Positions 12,825 through 24,249 of a stretch of 64,000 nt of DNA are shown in pieces; position 1 is the first letter of the stretch, and every line of letters starts with the position of its first letter. A model generated the notes under the pieces. It was not told the DNA's origin. It saw only the letters and a program-made list of their open reading frames with translations, and made no database searches. This DNA comes from Steromphala cineraria (Eukaryota; Mollusca; Gastropoda; Trochida; Trochidae): assembly GCA_916613615.1 (NCBI GenBank), contig OU744731.1, positions 11,352,726-11,416,725 of the forward strand. Reading direction: 5' to 3'. Both the position numbers and the translations under genes were made by a program.

Positions 12825-15585
12825 ATCATGTCAAGATAAATCTCTCTGTTCTTAAAACGAAAGTCGAAGTCTGTCAGTCAGACCCTTATATAAGGTTAAA
12901 GCTTAATCAAGTCATTTTTTTCTTTACATTTTAGGTTTAATGACATTTTCATTTCAGAGGCTAAGTGTTTGACAAGCGCTGTATGTTTCCTGCAACATTT
13001 CTATCATTCTACCATGATTGTGGAATACAAATGAAAGCAAAGAATCGTCTAAAATAGTAGCTGTACATATACACTCATTGCTGAATATGATTTGGAGGTC
13101 AAGTGTGAATTTAACGTGTCGTCATATCATGCCAGATGATTATTATATCCGGTGTTTTCATTGTTAAGCAAAAACGTTTCAATCTCATTCCAATCATATC
13201 GGAAGTATCACTCGTATCCGGAGCAACGAGTGATTGTTCTGAATGACTTCAATAAGATTGAAGAATCAATCCTACCTACATAACTATATCATAAATATAT
13301 CAACAATTGTATACATTTCCTATTTTTCTTGCAATCGAAAATGTATCTAAAAATAAAATATGTGGCTAAAACAAACACTTCAATATATAATTTGATGAAA
13401 AACCCTCATTTATTCAAATGCAGCTTGTATTGAATTTTACCATGGTCAACATGCACTGTTATTCAAGTATTTGAAATTCAAAACAGAAAGTAAACCACAA
13501 ACGGAAATTATGCAAAAGACGTGACTACTACACCAATGATAAGCATCCTGTTTCGTACACTGTTCAGTTACACCTAGACTTACCGCATGTCCCCAAAAAC
13601 ATAATTTATTCATATTGCCAACCCATAATGAAGTTGATGTTTTGTGTACAGAGACATGTTTAATAAGATATTTATTGAAATATTAAAAAACCGGTTTCAG
13701 GTATCGACTCTTCTTGAGCCTATTTAGTAATGTTGACCTACGTCTGATATAAGATGGTAAGACATCATTCAGATTTCCCATGTATATATAGATTACAGTA
13801 AAGGTGAATCACTGAACAGTAACATTCAGTGGTTGATCCATTAAATGACGGTTCACAGCTAGTTTTAGAAAGGAGGACCCCACGTATTCAAAAAAGAGAA
13901 CAAGGTGGGAACATTTAAAGTCTATTTTAATCACATATTGAAAGTCAGCAGCGGAAGGTCAAACTTAGACTAACATTTAGTCTCAGAAATAAGTTTTTCC
14001 ATTATCAACAACATTTTACTAAAATTACAAATAGTAAAACAACAAGGAGCCCAAGCAATGCCTTGATTTCTGAAGCTAAGGCATCTAGACTTAATTTTCT
14101 AGACTATGTTTGTCGTCAATTGAATATTTTGCTTTAGGGTCTGGATGACAGACTAGGTCAAAATATATATGCATTGATTTGGATCGCTACACAAAGCGAC
14201 CATGTGTGTAGTTATATGTCAGGGAATGTACAGATGACCTTATTAAGTCTATGTAAATCACATAATGAAAAGTCAGCAAATATGGACAGCCTGTATATAT
14301 GCAGTGTAATGGATCGCTACATCTACCGTCCTTGTGTTTGCTTTACTGTGTGGCATGTTATCGTGATTATATTGGATCACCACGTGCATGACATGTGTTC
14401 TGGTGTATAGGGAAATTACAGTAATGAATTCGTAATCGCTAGTTTGACAAAACCTGTCCAACCGTCTACTGAATACTGGTATATGATATTTAAAACGTTT
14501 ACAAGGGCTTGGTGAAACCATTCATATCTCAATCCAATCCAATTAAAACTTTGCGGGGGGAAACAATTGAAAAAGTTAAAAGTAAAAGTAAATTAGCTTA
14601 TTATCATCTGTAAAATGTTAATTTTCCCGTTCAGTTCTAGAATATCCATTTGCCGTAACATGTCTTAGCATTTTAGTCATTACAGGAGTTGTCGTGTTTT
14701 CAATAAATGATCAAGTTGTATTGTTTTCGTACTTGCGATTTAAAATTTTATCCAAAATGATATGACAATCATTGTCTTTCGCTTTGATATGCCTTTTCAT
14801 TTCAAACAAATTCCGTCTCCACGAAAACCTGTACTGGTAATTTCATTGAAAATCATGCTCTACCAATTAGATTAAAGAGGTAAGTATCTGAAGGTGTATT
14901 GCCGTTTCAAAGTCCATATGTCGACAAGATTATTCGAAAGTTTTCAAGATCAACCTATTTGCATAGTAAAGTTTAAGGTAAGGCTGTTCGTCTGAGGAAA
15001 AGGTTTCTAATTACAGCAATGTCGAGGAAAACAAATATAAGTTGGCATCTTGATGTCATTAGTTAATTAAGGATCTTCTCTCAGCATTCAAGTGTGTACA
15101 GTTTTTGTTTGAATTTTTTTTTAGTTGCATTTGATGAAATCGGCAAAAGACTTTACAAACATACGAACTAAATAACATGGTGTGCCGTTATCAATTCTCT
15201 TTATGAGCTGGGGATCATCATCTTTGACAACATCATTTATCATCATAATCAACATCGTGTATATCATCATAATCATTAAAACAAAGCTAAGTTTCAAGAA
15301 ATAAGGTATTTCATCCTCAGCAGCACATTTTAACTCCCGATGACCAGTTTACCAACGAAAGTACATCAAATAGACAGTGGTGCGTCTTCGGCAAATTTTT
15401 CCGAAGAGGTTTTTATTAATGCAAAACGTTATATGTTCAGAGGGCCAATCCTTACGTTAGCCAACCTTGTTGTTGAGAATGAATATTCATAATATCATTC
15501 GAATACTTCTGGCGGTCATGTTCTGCATATTTGTGAACTTTTGACGTTGGTTAAAGGATATACAAATCATGAAGGAATGTTATAA
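12825..15585. other. Non-coding stretch without recognised genes
   Basis: AT-rich with diverged dispersed-repeat fragments (12866-12975; a reverse AGGGTCTGGATGACAGAC near 14137). AGTCTATNTNAATCACATAN recurs at 13919 and 14248. The 78- and 82-residue frames near 14.2-14.5 kb overlap on opposite strands and show no domains. Confidence 0.5.
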
Positions 15586-15589
15586 ACAA

Positions 15590-15960
15590 CGCAGGTTCCA
15601 ACGGTCAAGGATCTGTAAGATCAACGCCTCCGAAACTAATCCAAATAGAAAGACTTTGTCTAATTGTCCATAATCCAATTTGTCCAGAATATTCAATTCA
15701 TAACGCTCAGCTGATTTCTGCGGGGTCTTTAGTCACATAAGTCATGCCGCTTCCGGTTCGTCTGATTCATCCATTCTGTGCGTATCGTCTGCTCGGTGCA
15801 AACCTCTTCTATCGTCTGCTACCTTCAGGTCTGCTGACAGCAAGGTCAAAGGTCACCAATGGGAAGTGGTGTCTTCCTCCCTTCTCACCTAAGCTACTTC
15901 TCCCTGTCATATGAAGGGTCCGGCAGACGACATTTGACGTCTGCGATGACATGAATGAAC
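15590..15960. promoter_or_regulatory. Candidate regulatory island with a perfect DR1 site
   Basis: This GC-balanced block has no gene or known repeat. AGGTCAAAGGTCA at 15843-15855 is two perfect half-sites with 1-bp spacing, the RXR/HNF4-type arrangement. Further motifs are TCGTCTGCT repeats near 15786-15816. Activity is inferred. Confidence 0.3.
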
Positions 15961-17694
15961 TGCTCTCAAGATATGACTCTTGTGTATAAACTCAGTCTCA
16001 GAAATGTCAATCTATTAAATATGTAAAATTAAATTAGAAACTAAACAGTATCCATTTGGAGGGACTCTTCCTCAAAGGTTATTTCGAGTAATAAAAGATC
16101 ATATAGGAATTATATAATTCAAGAACTAGCACAGTTTGTCTTCGAAGTCATAGTTATAGAATTACTCCAAGGGTTTGAACGACTCATATCACACTCCTAA
16201 CTTCCGTAGACAATATGAATGTGTTAAATAACATGAAACATTTCAAGAGTGGTACTGAGGCTAGAACTGTACAAAGGCAATGAATTGAACTCATCTACAA
16301 ACCTTGCCTTCCTTGCCTTGACTTAATTAGAATCAATTATCGTATTTCATCATATTCCATTAAACGGGTTCGTTGTATATATATGAGAATAAAGACCTAA
16401 TGTTTGGTTTGAATTGATAACATGTTAAGATACATGTAAAAAAAACTTACGCATTGCTTATTCGATTATTTAATCATCACATTTGTATCGGAACGGCATT
16501 AATATAAGCCTTTGGCTTGTTTGCCAAATCGTTTCATATTTTCATGAATAAAATATGTTTAAACTATGATTTAAACCCCGAATGGACACACAATATCTTA
16601 TCAAGGCAGACGACTTTGACGTATGCGTTAGTTGATATGAATTAACTGGTGTCAAGATATATGCTTGACTCAAAGTTAGCCACCGATAAGGACATATCTC
16701 GGTCACATTGTTAACTTCCATAAATTTTGAAGCATCTTCTTGGAAGGGGTATTTTCTTGAAACGCAATTCAAGTGAACATCCCTTGTAATATATCAATTT
16801 ATAGTGAATTCTAAACTGCTAAAGATAAATAAGTTTGGTTGCCTAGGTTTTATTATTTTGACACAAAACAAAATGATAACAAATTACTAAAAAAACGGAA
16901 AATGATCGATATCCGACGATATAAATTTTCAAAAATGTGCCACAGCATTGTTCATTAGTCTTTCATCATAAATTATTTTTAACTTATCAAGTTTTCTTTC
17001 TAGTAATTGAATATTTATCTTTATCATGTTACCACGTTATTTTTGTTTATACTTAATGCCAAAATATTAAAAAGTAATATCATTGATGTAAGTGAATGAC
17101 CACGGTCGTAACACGTGAATATTTCTCGCTAGTTCAATAACTTGTATCAAAGACGTAGACCTAACACTGTAAAACGCATTTGTCAAGTCGAAGAGAAGCC
17201 ACAAAGTAAGAGAAGCCAACAGTTGACGTCAACGTTTTAGGAAGCCAGTATAACGTTGGAGATATAGAACATTGAACTCTTCAGGAGATTGACAGAATAC
17301 GTTCTGTTTGATTTTAGTGCCTCGTGTGATTAAAGGTTGTCGTTTGGATTATAAAGAAAACAAATTTAGACAACACAAGTTTTTTTGCAAGATTTAAAAA
17401 GGATCTAAAATCACTCTCTGAATTTTAAACCTCTGATGATTGTAGTAGTGATTTTATCAACTGAATCAATCCATTGATGCCCATAGTATATTTCTCAAGA
17501 AATATTATCTTCAATATATTGATATTACCTTGTTGAAATTTGTGTCCTATTTTAAGCTTTGGATTCTATATAGAAACATAACATATAACATTTAAGAAAT
17601 AAAAAAACACCTTTTAAACAACTATTAAATTGAATTGAAATTGAAATATTCGACAGTCAATTACGGTGCTAAACGACTATTTATGACAATTATG

Positions 17695-18145
17695 TATGAC
17701 CTTCTAAAGACATGAGAGTAACCATCTTAAGACATGATTAATAACAATCTTAAGGTATGATACACGACCTTCCAAAGACATGATGAATAACAATCTTAAG
17801 GTGTGATACATGACCTTCCAAAGACATGAGAGTAACCATCTTAAGACATGATTAATAACAATCTTAAGGTATGATACACGACCTTCCAAAGACATGAGAA
17901 TAACCATCTTAAGACATGATTAATAAAAATCTTAAGGTATGATACACGACCTTCCAAAGACATGAGAATAACCATCTTAAGACATGATTAATAACAATCT
18001 TAAGGTATGATACACGACCTTCCAAAGACATGAGAATAACCATCTTAAGACATGATTAATAACAATCTTAAGGTATGATACACGACCTTCCAAAGACATG
18101 ATGAATAACCATCTTAAGGTGTGATGCATGACCTTCTATGATCAC
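17695..18145 (+). repeat. Tandem array A: 68-bp trimers and 46-bp dimers of a 22-23-bp submonomer
   Basis: GACCTTCYAAAGACATGA-type starts occur at 17698, 17766, 17812, 17880, 17948, 18016 and 18084, with a degenerate start at 18130. Successive distances are 68, 46, 68, 68, 68, 68 and 46 bp. Each 68-bp unit is three related blocks with YCTTMMRRMMATGA cores; the short units lack one block. The 67-residue minus frame is repeat read-through. Confidence 0.88.
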
Positions 18146-18400
18146 GATTCTTTACAATCTAAGAACATCAAACATGGCAACATAAGATCATATCACATGA
18201 CCATCCAGGACTACAGCTGTATGATGATTGTATAACCTTGCCAACAGCACAAGACCTTCTAAGAGCATGATCCCTGAAACTTTAAGACCATTATACATGG
18301 TCATCATCATTGTCAAGTTACATGGAAACGATACATGATCATCTCAGACCATAATCCATGGCGACCTTAGATTATGATACAATTACCATCTTATAGAACC
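18146..18400 (+). repeat. Diverged link between the two tandem arrays
   Basis: CATGATCC, CATGGTCATCATC and ACCTTAGATTATGATAC motifs recur every 22-25 bp but no longer align as a clean array. It appears to be older, decayed submonomers joining arrays A and B. Confidence 0.5.
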
Positions 18401-19200
18401 AAGACATAGAACCATCTTAGACCTTGATACGTGATCTTCTTAGAGCATGACATATCACTTTTTATATCATGATACAGAACCGTCTTAGACTATGATATAT
18501 GATCTTCTTAGACCATGATATATATCACTTTTTATATCATGATACAGAACCGTCTTAGACTATGATATATGATCATCTTAGACCATGACATATCACTTTT
18601 TATATCAGGATACAGAACCGTCTTAGACTATGATATATGATCTTCTTAGACTATGATATATGATCTTCTTAGACCATGACATATCACTTTTTATATCAGG
18701 ATACAGAACCGTCTCAGACTATGATATATGATCTTCTTAGACAATGATATATCACTTTTTATATCATGATATAGAACCGTCTTAGACTATGATATATGAT
18801 CTTCTTAGACCATGATATAATACTTTTCATATCATGATACAGAACCGTCTTAGACTATGATATATGATCTTCTTAGACCATGATATATCACTTTTTATAT
18901 CATGATACAGAACCGTCTTAGACTATGATATATGATCATCTTAGACAATGATATATCACTTTTTATATCATGATACAGAACCGTCTTAGACTATGATATA
19001 TGATCTTCTTAGACCATGATATATCACTTTCTTATATCATGATAAGAACCGTCTGATACCTTGTTACATGATCTTCTCAGACCACGATACAAAATCATTT
19101 TGACCATAATACATGATTACTTTGTATCATGATACTGAACCGTCTTAAACATTGAGTCAGAACTGTCTTAGGCGAAGCTATATGATATTTTAGACAATGA
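18400..19200 (+). repeat. Tandem array B: 68-bp trimeric units
   Basis: GATACAGAACCGTCTTAGAC starts at 18471, 18541, 18609, 18700, 18768 (GATATAG variant), 18836, 18904, 18972 and 19041. Most distances are 68 bp, with 70 and 69, and one of 91 (68 plus one 23-bp submonomer TATGATATATGATCTTCTTA). The same trimer period as array A and shared CTTAGACYATGATA motifs suggest common ancestry. Repeats decay toward 19250. Confidence 0.88.
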
Positions 19201-19639
19201 AACCTGACCAACATGTCCATTTCAGACCAACATACATGAACATCACATTTCTGACAATCACGATATATATAAGAGAGGAGCGCCAGAGTTACAGGTAGTT
19301 CTCTAAACTTATTGACTAACTCCTTTTAAAATATATCATTTCAAAATTATTAACTACAATTTGATGTAAGACTAACCAAGATTATACCGTCTTGTGTGAC
19401 AAGCTTAGACCATGATATAAAATTATCTCAGACCATCATACATTTAAGATCATCTCCATATATATTCTGGACCAAAAATAATTGGGATATATGAAAATAT
19501 ATTTATGTTATGTTCATGTATTTCTGCATGATCAATCTGATGACATATTAATCTTAAACTTAACACCACTAACTTATTATACCCATTCTATTTTTTAAAT
19601 GTTCTTGTCCAGAAGACGATGAAGGCGACCACTGCGCAT

Positions 19640-19995
19640 GACCTATTCACCTAAATGTCCAGTATAGCGTATGATGTAAGTGGACAATGTCCAGCCTAAT
19701 GTATGGATGGTTAGCGGTGCCATTAACGCCCATCCCCTATAGCAATATCCCCTTGCATACTCTGGCTGCCATCACCTTATTGCCAATATCCAAAGATCAA
19801 AGGATAGTGTGTGATTAATGGGCGACATTTCGCTTTTGGCTAATTACACAAAAGTGTTAATTACGAGCTAATGGTAGTAAAAATAAATGTCTGGACAGTC
19901 CGCGAGAGTGAAAACAACACGGTTTATTTCTTCATCAGCGGCTGGCTGAGCTTTTAGTTCATTAAAGAGCTTTATGTCTAAATCAAAGATGCCGA
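19640..19995. promoter_or_regulatory. Candidate regulatory island with TCF and homeodomain motifs
   Basis: AAAGATCAAAGGAT (TCF/LEF-type) and GGCTAATTAC, GTTAATTACGAGCTAATGG (homeodomain-type) occur in a block more GC-balanced than its surroundings, right after the tandem arrays. No gene is visible. The density of such words resembles developmental enhancers, but this is inference. Confidence 0.28.
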
Positions 19996-20141
19996 GGTGT
20001 TGAGAAAACAAACTTTATCTGTAAGATGATTTCTCATTTGGACATCTGTCAAGTGTCAATATTTAACATTTAACACTTTTCAGAAGGGTTAGACACATTG
20101 TTTCTTATTCAAACTTCTGGTAATGTTAATTGAGTAAACAT

Positions 20142-20165
20142 TACAGACAGACAGACAGACAGATG
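20142..20165. repeat. CAGA tetranucleotide microsatellite
   Basis: ACAGACAGACAGACAGACAG run of about five units. A second short run lies at 21013-21034. Confidence 0.85.
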
Positions 20166-20430
20166 GGTTATTTGAGTCTCACCTCAATCAATTTCATAAA
20201 AAAGCATGTACATATAGTAAAAATTTAAATTGATGAGCCACCCTGTAAAAGGTTATGAGAGACTATACATGATGCTTAAAATGCGGACAAGAATTGAATA
20301 TACATAAAATACTTATAGATTACAATATGTAGATAATGTCTGATTTGTATACCTGAGTTGAATATCTTATGAGACATTTCGATTACAAAAACAAAGTTTT
20401 GTTGTCTTATTGATTGTGACACATTTAACA

Positions 20431-20457
20431 TAATATATATATATATATAATATATAT
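20431..20457. repeat. AT dinucleotide microsatellite
   Basis: An (AT)n stretch of about 27 bp with one phase slip. Similar short AT palindromes occur at 2340-2369 (GTTAATATAT ... ATATATTAAC). Confidence 0.8.
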
Positions 20458-21012
20458 TTCACAATGTTTTCGGACGTTACCATAAAATTCCGTAGCTACA
20501 ATGTACGTCTCATACTTTGAATGTTCTCTTATACAATTAGACGCTTTTTGCTACAAATATTGCTTTGATATTTTAATATCTCCATATACAGTAGCTGTTT
20601 GCATGTGCTATATGTGGCATAAATCTTTCGATGACTTGTGAAGGTAGTTACAGCATATCTTAGTGTAACATTACGTGTTAAGTGGTCACAGTCTCCATTA
20701 GTAGTTTATTAACAGTAACAGGCTGATATAATATTCTGTCATAACGTTTTGCATAATATTATGCAACCTACACGTGGTTACCATGCGTTTGTCGGAATAC
20801 GGAACTGTGATTTTGACGTGTATCAATAAAGAAAATATTTGTCTGACTGTCTGTATTCAAAACTGTTATGTTCGATATAGTTTCGCATAGCTTGATGTAT
20901 AAAAAAATATTAGTTTTACTTAAAGTAAAGCTTTGTTTACTTTTGCCTTGCTTTGAATGAGTTATCATCATTCATGTGTGTGGATTTCATCAATTTTTGA
21001 CATTAGAATATA

Positions 21013-21036
21013 GACAGACAGACAGACAGACAGATA
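21013..21036. repeat. CAGA tetranucleotide microsatellite
   Basis: GACAGACAGACAGACAGACA run of about five to six units, following TTAGAATATA. Confidence 0.85.
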
Positions 21037-21865
21037 AACATAAAAGAAGTAGTAATCTGTGTCTGCGATTAACTTGGTAACTGTATGTAACATTCACACG
21101 ACAATATACTTTGAAATTTTCAATGAAAAGGCTATGTGGTAATTAGAAGAAAACCGAAACTTATGAAACTTAAATAAAACGTAAGACCATGTGAGTCGAG
21201 GGGTGATTATTTTATGCATTAGATTTCAAAACTAATATATTTAGAAATATGCTTCATTTTAATGATGTTAAATATTCAATTGAAAGCGTAAATGCACCGA
21301 CAGTGGCCTAATAATGATTATGTCGTTTAAATGCACGTGTTTCATATTGATGTTTAATAATGAATTGATTGTGAAAATTAAAAAAACGAATAACCACTGG
21401 AATGTGTCACTAAATGTTCCCGTCGCAGTGACACCCTTTACAGAATAATAATGAAAACGATGAGGACTTCGAGAAAATGTCTAGACTTGCTAGATTTTTA
21501 TTTGGCAGCTTCTTTGAAATTCTTCAGCTTCTTGTGCATTGCAGGTTGGGTCAGACTAGCAAGAATGAAACACTTGAATGACATTTCACTTCCGGTTACA
21601 TCGCCGCCATCTTGCCTACATGATCTTTGTGAAGAGAGCCGATTTTCAAATTAATGTAACTAACGAGCAACAATTGGGTAATCTTGCATCCTTTTTACTC
21701 AGTTATTAGCTGGCTAATCAGATTGTGAATCTTTATGTAGCATGACTTCATTCACAGCCCGGTCTGGTTGGCGCGGGTGTACACTACAAATGAAATTTAG
21801 GCTTAATCTTGACAGCAATCGACATCTTCATTGCGATAGAGAAGAAACAGGTCCATAACACCGCT

Positions 21866-22320
21866 TACTCATATCTGTGATGAAATGTCATTGTGGTCTT
21901 TGTCAAGGCATTCCAGGTCGCCAGGTTGAGCTCTGTGTTAGTTCTGGTGAACTTGCTCCATGTGCTCAGAGACGAGATACGTCTTTGGTATGCCCTGCTC
22001 TAGTCGAACACCCAAACTGAAGTTTATAATATTTTGCCATTAACATAACTTCTTGAAGAACAAGTGTGGTCTGCAGCGGACTACTGAGATAGACACTTTT
22101 CAGAGGCTCCTTTTCTATTTTTGAATATAATAACATTTTTTCATAGAATTCAGTGACTGAATTAGTCTAGCCAAACCATAAACGAAGTATGGGTGAATTT
22201 TGAAGGAATTCAACGCAGGACAACATGTATATGCTTACTCACATGCTGTCATCGGATCTATGTCAAGAATTCCAAGTCGTCATTTTGAGCTCAGTCTTGG
22301 TTCTTTTCAGTGCCTTAGTG
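21866..22320 (+). repeat. Imperfect direct duplication of about 100 bp
   Basis: TTACTCATATCTGTGATGAA...GTCAAGGCATTCCAGGTCG...TTGAGCTCTGTGTTAGTTCT at 21866-21950 resembles TTACTCACATGCTGTCATCG...GTCAAGAATTCCAAGTCG...TTGAGCTCAGTCTTGGTTCT at 22235-22310. Offset is about 368 bp. It may be an ancient segmental duplication or two copies of an unknown repeat. Confidence 0.5.
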
Positions 22321-22534
22321 CGCTTGATTACCTGACAGAGAATCTTTGAACCATTTGTCTACGGTTTATTTCTAGTGTCAACGCGACGCTGACATTTTTT
22401 AGTGTAAAAAGCCTCTTTAAGATATGTCGTCTGGTCAGTTCAGTTAACACTTTACAAATTACGCGTCTTGAAAACTGATTTCAGTTAAGAAACATATTTC
22501 CGTTTATCTACCAAATGGAAATGCTTCACAGGTC

Positions 22535-22705
22535 ATTCCAGTCTGCCACCAAGACCCTAACTATAGATAAATTCCTTAGCAAATCTAAAAGAGATTTGAG
22601 AGCTTGTTTTCGAAAATGAAGTAAACCAAATATCCTGTACATTTTAATCAATTTCTTTAAAAAAGTCATATTCATTGACAATTTTTTCAGAGTCTATACG
22701 TGTTA
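22535..22705 (+). repeat. Dispersed 'CAGACCCTAA' family repeat copy
   Basis: GTCTGCCACCAAGACCCTAA, TAGCAAATCTAAAAGAG, GAAAATGAAG and TTTCAGAGTCTA follow the same order as in 11212-11395 (GTCAGCCAGACCCTAA, AAGCAAGTCT, GAAAATGAAG, TTTCAGAGCC). Further diverged copies lie at 12866-12975 and perhaps 25398-25545. Confidence 0.45.
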
Positions 22706-23734
22706 GGCTAACATAATTCCAAGGTTCTTCTTTTAACTACTTTCGACTCTTTGAAATCGGTGTACCGTTTACAAGATCATAAGTTTAAAGATGGAAAGCC
22801 AGTAATTAGCTACCTAAAAACTTAACGAGTACCATTGAGGTTTATGTCATATTAAGTTGTAATTTTACCTTTACATTTTTTGCCAAAATAATCACAGTCA
22901 CCTTCAGCTGGCTCGCACTCTTGAACAAAACGAGTTTATTGGGTCTGAAAGACAACAGAAACTCTTATATAAGTCAGAAGTGTCACATCGACCTCTATCG
23001 CCAATTCGATCTTGCGATGTCTTTTCTGCAAGTCTGCCTCCAAGATCAAAGAACCAAGCAAATATTGGAGTCTGTTGGTTGCACAAGATGTCGAAGCTCC
23101 AAAACCCATGTGCTGTCTCTTATACCAGAAGGATCAATTGCTCTTTTTCCATGGTCGCCAACTTGGTGTGTCGCTAATATGTATGTTAGATGGTAACGAT
23201 TATTTTCACCGTTTGGTGTTTTGAATAAGGCATTGTACCCATCTGTTTATAAATTAATTCAACTATTTACATTACAAAATACTACTCAATTATGTAAGGT
23301 AATTTCATTTCAACGCCATGAGAATAAGAAATATGTAACTTGTTTTATTACATTAATATGTACATTCTCCTTTAATCACACGTTTGTGAATATTTGTAAA
23401 CCTGAATACACCAAACCATCCGGTTATATTATATTATCCTGTTTTGTTATAATCCAATGATATGTAATTATTCATGGAATAAAAGAATTGAATTGTATGT
23501 GTCCATCTAGATGAATTGTAAGTTTTGATATAAAGATGATATTGGTCACCGTTATAAAACAATGGTTCACATGTATAGTCCTCTAACAAAAGCACCAAGA
23601 CGATAAAACAATCCAATCAATCATTAAAAGCGTAAATTTCCCTTGCTTAGATCATAGTGGGCTACTAAAATAAATATTTCACCTGCTTATATCTTTTTCA
23701 TTAACATTATATCAACGTCATTAACAACCATCCG

Positions 23735-24070
23735 TTGACAGAGGTCAGAGAGAGGTCAATCTCTCCCAATCGCCGTCTCCCACCTCGCATTAATCAACCG
23801 ATCCCATAATAATCGGTGTTAATTAGCGACCTCATTAACAGCGCCTCACTAATGCGAGGGGGATTACATATAAATGACAATCTGATAGGCAGAATGTATA
23901 AATCAATTAATGCCATGTCGTCATAGACAATAATAGACGTACCACCTTACTGGCTACCGTTGACAACCATTAGTGTCATTGTTGAAATTAACAAGCTCGT
24001 GAACGAAGAAAGAACCCGTCGATCTGATTATGGCATTGGTGACATAGCGCCGATAATAACATTTACAGTT
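23735..24070. promoter_or_regulatory. Candidate enhancer with perfect DR5 and nested palindromes
   Basis: AGGTCAGAGAGAGGTCA (23742-23758) is a perfect DR5, the classic RAR/RXR arrangement. CCTCGCATTA (23783-23792) is inverted at 23850-23859, enclosing an ACCGAT...ATCGGT pair (23797-23817) and GTTAATTAGC. CATTAATC and CAATTAATGCC add homeodomain-type sites. No gene or repeat is recognisable. Confidence 0.35.
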
Positions 24071-24119
24071 AATCCAGGCAATCAAGATGCTTTCAATGGC
24101 TATATCGTATGACTTCTTT

Positions 24120-24245
24120 CAGTGGGATTTTAAGAAGTTGGTATAATGAAAAAATAAAATCTATATGGATTTACAACTTCTTTATTGCAAAGAGATGTGA
24201 GGTTTCGTACATCGTTATCAAGCAAAATGCTGATAACGGTGTTGG
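24120..24245 (+). repeat. Dispersed GACGTTTCG-family repeat copy (diverged)
   Basis: TTTTAAGAAGTTGGTATAAT, TTACAACTTCTTTATTGCAA and GAGGTTTCG...CGTTATCAAGC parallel the copies at 1345 and 11110. A local GTTATCA...TGATAAC inverted pair marks its 3' half. Confidence 0.45.
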
Positions 24246-24249
24246 TATT

